From Chinchilla lanigera (Eukaryota > Chordata > Mammalia > Rodentia > Chinchillidae), in contig NW_004955429.1 of NCBI RefSeq assembly GCF_000276665.1, positions 6,166,088 through 6,230,087 of the forward strand: 64,000 nt of DNA, written 5' to 3'. This document shows, one piece after another, positions 57,955 to 64,000 of the stretch (within the stretch, counting starts at the first letter, position 1; the number at the start of each line of letters is the position of its first letter). The notes below the pieces were generated by a model that did no database searches, was not told the DNA's origin, and saw nothing but the letters and a program-made list of their open reading frames with translations. The translations under genes and the position numbers were made by a program.

Positions 57955-58372
57955 AAGAATCTTGTGATGAGATTATCCTGGATTATCCAGATCTTTGTAA
58001 AAGGGAGATAGGAAAATCTATGTCAGAAAAGGCAATACAGTGGTAAAAGCAGAAAGACCAGGAGATGTGGTCAGAGACCAGAGTCCGAAAGGTCAGAGAC
58101 AGAGAAAGATTTTATCAAAGTTTAAAGCACAGAGTTCACAATGCTAAGCTGCTGGCTTTGAAACTGGAGGAAGAGGTCAGGAGCCAAGGAATGCAGATAG
58201 CCACTAAATGCTGGAAAAGATAAGAAATGATTCTTCCCTGGAGCCAACGGAAGGTACACAGCTGTTACAACCTCGATTTTAGACCGCTGCAACCCATTTC
58301 AGACTTCTGACCTCTAGACTTGTAAAATAATAAGTTTATGCTATTCTCAGCTACATCTTTGTCATTTGTCAC
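57955..58372 (+). mobile_element. MaLR LTR (MLT1-group)
   Basis: 'gagattatcctggattatcc', 'gctggctttgaaactggagg', 'aggagccaaggaatgcagat', 'cgattttagaccgctgcaac', 'cagacttctgacctctagac' and 'aataataagtttatgct' match the MLT1-like consensus in order. Confidence 0.82.
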
Positions 58373-58813
58373 ACCCTCCAAAACCTCACGCCAAGGCCTC
58401 TAGATGGGACTCTGCATTTGACCTGATTGGAGGGGTCAGCAACCCCTTGACATTCTAGTGTTCTCCTAAATTTACTCTCATGTGTTACAGCCATAAGAGG
58501 AAGCCAATACAGTCTAGTCGAATGCTCCATTTTCCCACGGGCTTGGTGGACTTGCAGAAAGTAGCTCAATCAAACCACTTACTAGGCTAAAGGCAAGCTC
58601 TTCACTTGGTTACCAGGCGAGTGGGCAGAGTCCTACTACCCCTTTTCGTGTTCAGGAGAGATAGGTCAGGTTTAGGTGCTGTGCTTTCAAAGTATACAGG
58701 CCAAAGCCACAACTCCCAGTGCCAAACCTTAGCAGATTGTCCCCAGGCTTTCTTCTGTCAGCTGTCCCCTGGACAAACATGATTTTCTTACCACTTACTT
58801 AAATCATTTCACT
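58373..58813. other. Unclassified sequence
   Basis: No gene. May be a continuation of retroviral or LTR sequence, but I cannot name it. Confidence 0.45.
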
Positions 58814-58829
58814 TTTTCTTTGTGGTTTC

Positions 58830-58933
58830 TTTTTTTTTTTTTTTTTTGGTTTTTCTCCGGTACCAGGAACTGAACTCACAACCTTGCACTTGCCAGGAAG
58901 GCGCTTTTGCCGCTGAGCTAAATCCCCAGCCCC
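58830..58933 (-). mobile_element. ID SINE
   Basis: Reverse ID with long T tail, 'ctccggtaccaggaactgaa', 'tgagctaaatccccagcccc'. Perfect 16-bp duplications 'ttttctttgtggtttc' at 58814-58829 and 58934-58949. Confidence 0.97.
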
Positions 58934-59303
58934 TTTTCTTTGTGGTTTCCAGAGATTTGTTTTTCATTTACCCTGAACTAGTTATTGAAACTATTTTTGT
59001 TATATTTTGTCCTTCCTTTCCAAATAACTGTTAGAATCAAAAGATTCAAAATGAAGTTACAAACTATTGAGAAAATGTCAAAAAGGAAACATAAAATAAG
59101 ATGTTGCCAAAGTGGTACTTACAGACACATTTATAGGCTTAAAAGCATGCACTACAGAAGGAGAGATTAAAATGCACAAAATAATCACCCAGCTCAAGAA
59201 TATAGAAAAAGAATAAAGTAATCTAAAAATGAATTAAAAGATATAAAAATTAACAATAAAGATATAAGAAAAAAACAAACAATTTACTCAATAAAACTTT
59301 TTG

Positions 59304-59449
59304 CTTTTGTTTTGTCTTTTTGAGACAGGGTCTCACTATGTAGTTCAGGCTGGCCTTTGTCGCCCAGGATGGTCTCAAATTCACAAAGATCCTCCTGCCT
59401 CAGCCTCCAGAGTACTAGGATTATAGGCATGTGTCACCATGACCAGCCT
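59304..59449 (-). mobile_element. B1 SINE, left arm of inverted pair
   Basis: 'tgagacagggtctcactatg', 'ctgcctcagcctccagagta', 'aggattataggcatgtgtca'. Perfect 16-bp duplications 'tcaataaaactttttg' at 59288-59303 and 59450-59465. Confidence 0.96.
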
Positions 59450-59493
59450 TCAATAAAACTTTTTGAAAAGAAGAATTTAAAAATAAAAAATAA

Positions 59494-59679
59494 GCCGGGC
59501 ATGGTGGCACATGCCTGTAATCCCAGCACTTGGGAAGCAGAGGCAGGAGGATCATTGGTGAGTTTGAGGCCAGCCTGGGCTACAAATTGAGCTCAAGGCC
59601 AGTCTGAACTGCATAGCAAGACCCTGTCTCAAAAAGACCAAGAAATAAAAAATAAATAAATAAATAAAAAGAAAAAATA
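59494..59679 (+). mobile_element. B1 SINE, right arm of inverted pair
   Basis: 'gccgggcatggtggcacatg' to 'gaccctgtctcaaaaagacc' with the internal duplication, then an (AAAT)n tail. Only about 45 bp from the oppositely oriented B1. Confidence 0.95.
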
Positions 59680-60055
59680 GCCAGAATTTAGGCAAATAAG
59701 ATCCAAAAAAACTGAAAATATAATTGAAACTACTAGTAATAAGAAATTATACATAAACTATCAGAATAAATGATATTAAATCATTTAGTAGCTTATACCC
59801 ATAAAATATGAAATTTGCATGGTTAACTTTCTAGAAAGATATATTATTAAAATTCACTCAAGAAGATAGAAAACCACACAGATACATAACTTCCCCATAA
59901 CCCTGATCTAGACACTAAGTCAAGAGAGTTTTATGAAGAGGATCTTACTTTCAATGAAAAGATGACTCATGTTTAAAGTAGTTCCATTGGAAGAAAAAAC
60001 ATAAACTTTACTAACTTATCTGTTACCAAAACCATATTTACTGACAAGAATGTTC

Positions 60056-60215
60056 TAGCTGGATGTGGCGGTGCATGCCCGTAATCTCAACCACTTGGAC
60101 AGTTGAAGCAGAACTGAGCAAGAACATGTCTGTAAGTACGTAAGTAAATAAATACACCGAGCATAAGTGAGACCCTGAGTTCAATCCCATGTACTGCAAA
60201 CGACAACAAACAAAC
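60056..60215 (+). mobile_element. B4-like composite SINE
   Basis: B1 half 'agctggatgtggcggtgcat' / 'gcccgtaatctcaaccactt' followed by an (AAGT/AAAT) linker and the 3' half of an ID ('gtgagaccctgagttcaatc'). Confidence 0.75.
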
Positions 60216-60351
60216 CCCAAACCAAAATCCCCAAAAAGCAAAAAACAAACAAAACCCAGAAGATTGTTGAATGCATAATATACTGTGTCATTGGAATTAA
60301 AAAAAAATACTGGGGAGCAAAATACTTAGAACTGAACCTAGTAAGAAATGT

Positions 60352-60506
60352 GCCAGGTGTGGTGGTACATGCCTGTAATCTCAGCACTCGCGAGGCTGAG
60401 GTAGGAGGATCATTGCGAGTTCGAGACCAGCCTGGGCTATAAAGTGAGCTCAAGGCCAGCCTGAACTGCATAGCGAGACCCTGTCTCAAAAAAAAAAAAA
60501 AAAAGA
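60352..60506 (+). mobile_element. B1 SINE
   Basis: 'gccaggtgtggtggtacatg' to 'gaccctgtctcaaaaaaaa' with internal duplication. Perfect 12-bp duplications 'agtaagaaatgt' at 60340-60351 and 60507-60518. The 102-codon antisense frame at 60181-60489 runs through it. Confidence 0.96.
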
Positions 60507-60691
60507 AGTAAGAAATGTTTAAATTCTTCTAAAGATTTACTGAAGGTCATAAAAGAAGACAAAAGAAAAACAAAAAAGAGGACAACTGTGTTATATTCTT
60601 GGAGAAAAAGTCTCAATGTGATAATACTTCAATGTACTCTGAAGATTGACTGCAATCTCAATAAAAAGAGTTCATAAAAAAATTCTTATAA

Positions 60692-60880
60692 CTTTTTTTT
60701 GGCAGTACTATGGATCAAACCCACAGGAATTCTACTAGCCCCCCTTTTCTCAGTTTTTTATTTTTTTATTTTGTGACAGGTTCTCACTAAATTGCCCAGG
60801 CTGACCTTGAACTTGCTATTCTCCTGCCTTAATCTCTAAAATAGCTGAGATTACATGTATGTACCACCATGTCCAGTGTA
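60692..60880 (-). mobile_element. B4-like composite SINE, diverged
   Basis: Reverse ID remnant ('ggcagtactatggatcaaac') then reverse B1 half ('gtgacaggttctcactaaat', 'cccaggctgaccttgaactt', 'gctgagattacatgtatgta'). Confidence 0.75.
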
Positions 60881-60985
60881 ACCAAAAATATTTTGAAAAA
60901 ACTGACTAGTGATGGAAGATTTGACCAACTAGGTATCACAATATAAAAATATAGTGACTTTTAAATGAGCTATTAATGGTAAGGG

Positions 60986-61050
60986 GTGCATGTTAGTGGT
61001 AGAGCACTTGCCTAGCATGTGTGAGGCCATGGGTTCAATGGCCAATACCA
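60986..61050 (+). mobile_element. Older-type ID SINE
   Basis: 'gttagtggtagagcacttgc', 'ctagcatgtgtgaggccatg', 'gggttcaatggccaatacca': same general type as the ID at 12765. Confidence 0.82.
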
Positions 61051-61539
61051 CAAAAATATAAAAACATAAAATAAAATTTAAAAATTAAAATGAGGTATTA
61101 AGGGAAAAATAGACAACAGACCACTGAAAATGGAGAGTCAAGAAATAGTCCCATCTAAATGAAACTTCTGCTTAGTATGCTTTTTTATACCAGTCTGCAA
61201 AAATAGCCTATTAAATATATGGTGTTGGGATATTACCTCATACCTTGAACAAAAAATTAAATCCAGAGAAATAAAAAAGCTAGACATGAAAAAGAAAAAA
61301 AAAGCATAGAAGTACTCAAAGAAAATATAAAATAATTTTATAAGCTTGGAGAAGACAGATGAGCAAATGTGACTCTAGAAATAGAACAGGTCTTTAAAAG
61401 ACGTGACCATTTAACAAGACCAACAATATGTGTATGCAGAGATAAGATAGTTGCAACCCATATAACATACAAAGGATTGGTATCCAGGACACAGCTCCGC
61501 TATACAGCAACAAGGAAACAGGACTAGAAGCGATCAATT

Positions 61540-62005
61540 CACAGATTGATGAACATAGATATGGTAAGGCTTGTTGGGCCATGTTGTGCTCTGGGATGGA
61601 GGCCTTCATTTCCCTGGCTGCGGAGAACGCTGCTAGCTGACAACCCTTGTGTCTTTGGGAACTGCCCTCCATTGAACAGACTCACCTCAGCCCAGGCCAT
61701 GCCCTTCTCGTCCAGTGGCTGGAAGGTACTACGCTAAGGAGCCTGATCATCACGCTCAAACTTGGACAACTCACAAAGGCCATCCTAGTTCAAGAGATGG
61801 TCAAGAGGTCACCTGAGGCCCTCACTGTGACAGAACAAATGGAATCCCTCTACTCTGTTCCACCTCCTTCCATCCTTGTTCTAGGTGTTAATGGTAAAAA
61901 CACTCCTTGATATCTTTCCATAGCTGGATTGCCACCCCAGCAGCTGCTTCCCTGGAGTGACCTGCAAGAATCAGTGACCAGGAAAAGATGACTTGCCCCC
62001 AGCCA
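61540..62005. mobile_element. Unclassified insert in L1, possibly an old LTR
   Basis: L1 sequence stops near 61530 and resumes near 62010 ('ttagagtaatgaaagctaaa'). The roughly 470-bp insert is GC-richer than the host. It starts with 'tggtaaggcttgttgggcca', contains 'gtgttaatggtaaaaacact', and matches no family I can name. Frames at 61546-61737 and 61647-61910 lie in it. The size suits a solo LTR, but no clear ends are seen. Confidence 0.45.
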
Positions 62006-62338
62006 TTAATTAGAGTAATGAAAGCTAAAAAGAAACACCAAAGGTTCTATTAGATTGTTCATCAGATTGACAACATTTTCAAAGACTGGTAATATCTAGG
62101 GATGGTGAGGGTGTGAAAAAAAAACACCCATTTCATACACCACCAGAAAGTAAATTTTCGTAACTTATTTTTACCTCTAGGTACCTAGAGAAATCTGGTA
62201 CCACTACATAAAAGACACAGAAACTTTGTTTTTAACAGTGAAAAACTGCAAATAACAGTATGTGTGCTGCTTTATGATCTGCTCAGCATTTCTTCCTTTG
62301 GGAGACTCAGCCTCTTCCTATCTAATTTAGAACTGAGG

Positions 62339-62426
62339 GGCTGGGGATTTAGCTCAGCGGCACAGCGCCTGCCTGGCAAGCGCAAGGTCGTGAGTTTGAT
62401 TCCCGGTACCGGGAAAAAAAAAAAAA
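62339..62426 (+). mobile_element. ID SINE, young-looking copy
   Basis: 'tagctcagcggcacagcgcc', 'gtgagtttgattcccggtac', A tail. 'gaactgag' before and 'gaaatgag' after suggest a short target duplication. Confidence 0.93.
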
Positions 62427-62433
62427 GAAATGA

Positions 62434-62760
62434 GACAGCAGGACTGTCAATCACAATAATTCCTTCCTGTATTTGGACACATTGGTGAGCACAGGACCAA
62501 GGCCTGAGACCAAATGAAGCATCTTGTTCCACTGGACATGATGGTTGGGCCAGGAGTGTGCACCTGATCCTAAGGGCACCGACCTCAGACCTTCCATGGA
62601 ACTGTTGGATGGATCGAGGTAGGAAAGTTTTGGGCAGAATGGTTGGTAAACTAGGGCTCTAGGGAACCATCTGGTGTGGCACACAAAAAGAGTGTGTGTG
62701 TGGAATAAAGCACACAAATACACACCAACAGGCTTATTAAAATCTGGAAGCACTGATCTG
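62434..62760. other. Unclassified sequence
   Basis: No gene. 'gacatgatggttgggccagg' hints at an old LTR, not assignable. Confidence 0.4.
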
Positions 62761-62944
62761 TTTTGTTTTGTTTTGTTTTGTTTTGTTTTGTTTTGTTTGT
62801 TTTGTTTGAGACACAGTCTTCCTACATAGTTCAGGCTGTCCTTGAACTCACAATGCAGGCCAGCCTGGCCTCAAATTCTCAGCAATTCTCCTGCCTCAGC
62901 CTCTTGAGAGCTGGGGTTACAGGTGTGCATCACCACACGTGGCT
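62761..62944 (-). mobile_element. B1 SINE with long TTTTG tail
   Basis: (TTTTG)n, 'ttgagacacagtcttcctac', duplicated 'caggctgtccttgaactcac' / 'agcctggcctcaaattctca', 'ggttacaggtgtgcatcacc'. Confidence 0.93.
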
Positions 62945-63354
62945 CTGGAAACCCTGGTCTTTAAAGCAATAGTTCAATCTCTGCATCCAGCCGTGCTTGA
63001 CTCTTTGACTTCATCTAAGCTAGTATTTTCCCCAGTTTTGCTAAACCTAAAGCAAGTATCTGAACTTTGCACCCGAAAGAATATTAACATAATTTGTTGA
63101 ATATTAGAAGACTACTTAAATAAATGATGGCACCTGCATCCTAGGAATTGGCAGGCTTCTTTCTGTCTTAGCCAGACTCTAATTATATTAAGCTGTACAG
63201 GGGCATATGGTCTACCTCACAGCTCTGCCGCTTTCCTGTTGGGGCTGAAAGCAACTACACGCTGCATCTAAAGGAATGAGTGTGGCTGGTCCCACAAATT
63301 TATTTTTAAAAAATAAGTGGCAAGTTGGGTTTTGCCCTTAGGAAAGAATAGCTA
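62945..63354. other. Unclassified sequence
   Basis: Nothing recognised. Confidence 0.5.
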
Positions 63355-63544
63355 CATCTTAGAAGCTGCCCATATATCCATCAACAGATGAATGGGTAAA
63401 GAAAATGTGGCATTTTCCCATGATGGAATACTACTCTGCCATAAAAAGAACTTTGACCCTTACTATACCCAGAACTATGAAGAAATTTAAAAGTGATATC
63501 CTTATAAAGATAGAAACATAGCAAGATAATACTCTAAAACATAC
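63355..63544 (+). mobile_element. LINE-1 3' end fragment, sense
   Basis: 'atatccatcaacagatgaat', 'gaatactactctgccataaa' are the well-known L1 ORF2 C-terminal landmarks. Confidence 0.85.
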
Positions 63545-63867
63545 ATCCATGGTTTTTCATCCATTCTTGGAAACTCCTTTGATGCTTTCTACATCAGAGC
63601 CTTTGCTCTTGCAGGTCTTCTACCTGGAATATTCTTCCACAGGTGCCAACACGGCCTGCTTGCTTCTTGCTTTGAGTCATCGTTCAAATGATTCCCTCAC
63701 TGTGAGGTTTACCCTGTTGTTCTGCCTAAATTCCCTTCTTCCTTCTTTGCTTAATGTGTCCCCTGAAATCTCAATTAATAGCAGGAATTTTAGTGTTGTA
63801 TTCATTACCCTAGTCCTTCAAACAGGATCACCTCATAGTAGAAGCTCAATAAATATTTGTTAAAGAA
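63545..63867 (+). mobile_element. L2 LINE 3' end
   Basis: 'agcctttgctcttgcaggtc', 'ttctacctggaatattcttc', 'ttgagtcatcgttcaaatga', 'agtagaagctcaataaatat', 'ttgttaaagaa' follow the L2 3' consensus to its end. Confidence 0.9.
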
Positions 63868-64000
63868 GTGAACAGTAAGGGTAACATGTATTGAGCATTT
63901 TCCATGTGTCAGGTACTACTGAAAGTGTTTTGTATACTTAATCATTGTAATTGTCACAACCACCATTCATCTAGGGACCACTGTTACCTGTTTTGGCTGC
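63868..64000 (-). mobile_element. MIR SINE running off the window
   Basis: Reverse MIR: 'tattgagcattttccatgtg', 'tcaggtactactgaaagtgt', 'ttaatcattgtaattgtcac'. The other end lies beyond the window. Confidence 0.82.

Larger units (their letters stand above)
58950..62235 (+). mobile_element. Old LINE-1, sense, shredded by SINEs
   Basis: L1 ORF2 order is kept across pieces: 'aaagcatgcactacagaagg' at 59145, 'catggttaactttctagaaa' at 59818, 'gtgatgataatac' type sequence near 60620, 'attaaatccagagaaataaa' at 61258, 'acccatataacatacaaagg' at 61457, and 'ctagggatggtgagggtgtg' at 62096. Six SINEs and one unclassified insert interrupt it. Confidence 0.75.

Overview
This window looks like gene-free nuclear DNA from a placental mammal, most likely a rodent. 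I find no protein-coding gene, no convincing exon and no intact RNA gene. Every open frame is short (longest about 157 codons), resembles no family I recognise, and lies in repeat or unremarkable sequence. The region is either intergenic or deep inside an intron. Rodent identity rests on many tRNA-Ala-derived ID SINEs, 7SL-derived B1 SINEs with an internal duplication, ID/B1 composite (B4-like) SINEs, and rodent-style MaLR (MT-like) LTRs. MIR, L2, MLT1 and Tigger-like fossils are the expected mammal-wide background. The ID copies share an unusual body ('gcctgcctggcaagcgcaag', then 'gtgagttcggttcccggtac' with an A-rich tail), unlike the mouse/rat ID as I remember it. A non-murid rodent such as a castorid is possible, but that is a guess.

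Layout. 1-3241: decayed sense L1 carrying an ID and a second L1 tail. 3.2-8.7 kb: SINEs plus a MIR split by a MaLR LTR. 8.7-10.6 kb: L1 lacking its RT middle. 10.6-19.1 kb: repeat-poor, with a MaLR LTR, MIRs and a CTG/GAT microsatellite growing from an ID tail. 19.1-24.2 kb: about 5 kb of antisense L1. 24-30 kb: mostly unique sequence. 30.4-31.6 kb: old antisense L1 containing a short tailless U6 snRNA retrocopy with target-site duplications. 31.7-35.8 kb: several MaLR LTRs, one nested three deep, and a Tigger-like DNA transposon. 38.0-40.0 kb: a long L2 interrupted by an MLT1, itself interrupted by an L1 tail. 40-49 kb: mostly unique sequence with MLT1 LTRs. 49.4-58 kb: three successive sense L1 segments carrying two sister solo LTRs of a family I cannot name and a third, different LTR with a TATA-like box and poly(A) signal. 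58-62.2 kb: an old L1 shredded by SINEs. 62.2-64 kb: ID, B1, L1, L2 and MIR remnants.

No genes act together here. The value of the window is its insertion archaeology: many insertions have readable target-site duplications, so relative ages can be read from nesting. The best candidates for a second look are the tailless U6 retrocopy (30804-30834), the sister LTRs with internal tandem units (50795-51625, 53803-54609), a perfect 35-bp direct repeat bounding about 390 bp (49021-49479), and the ID subfamily. Repeat names come from recalled consensus sequences, without a database search.
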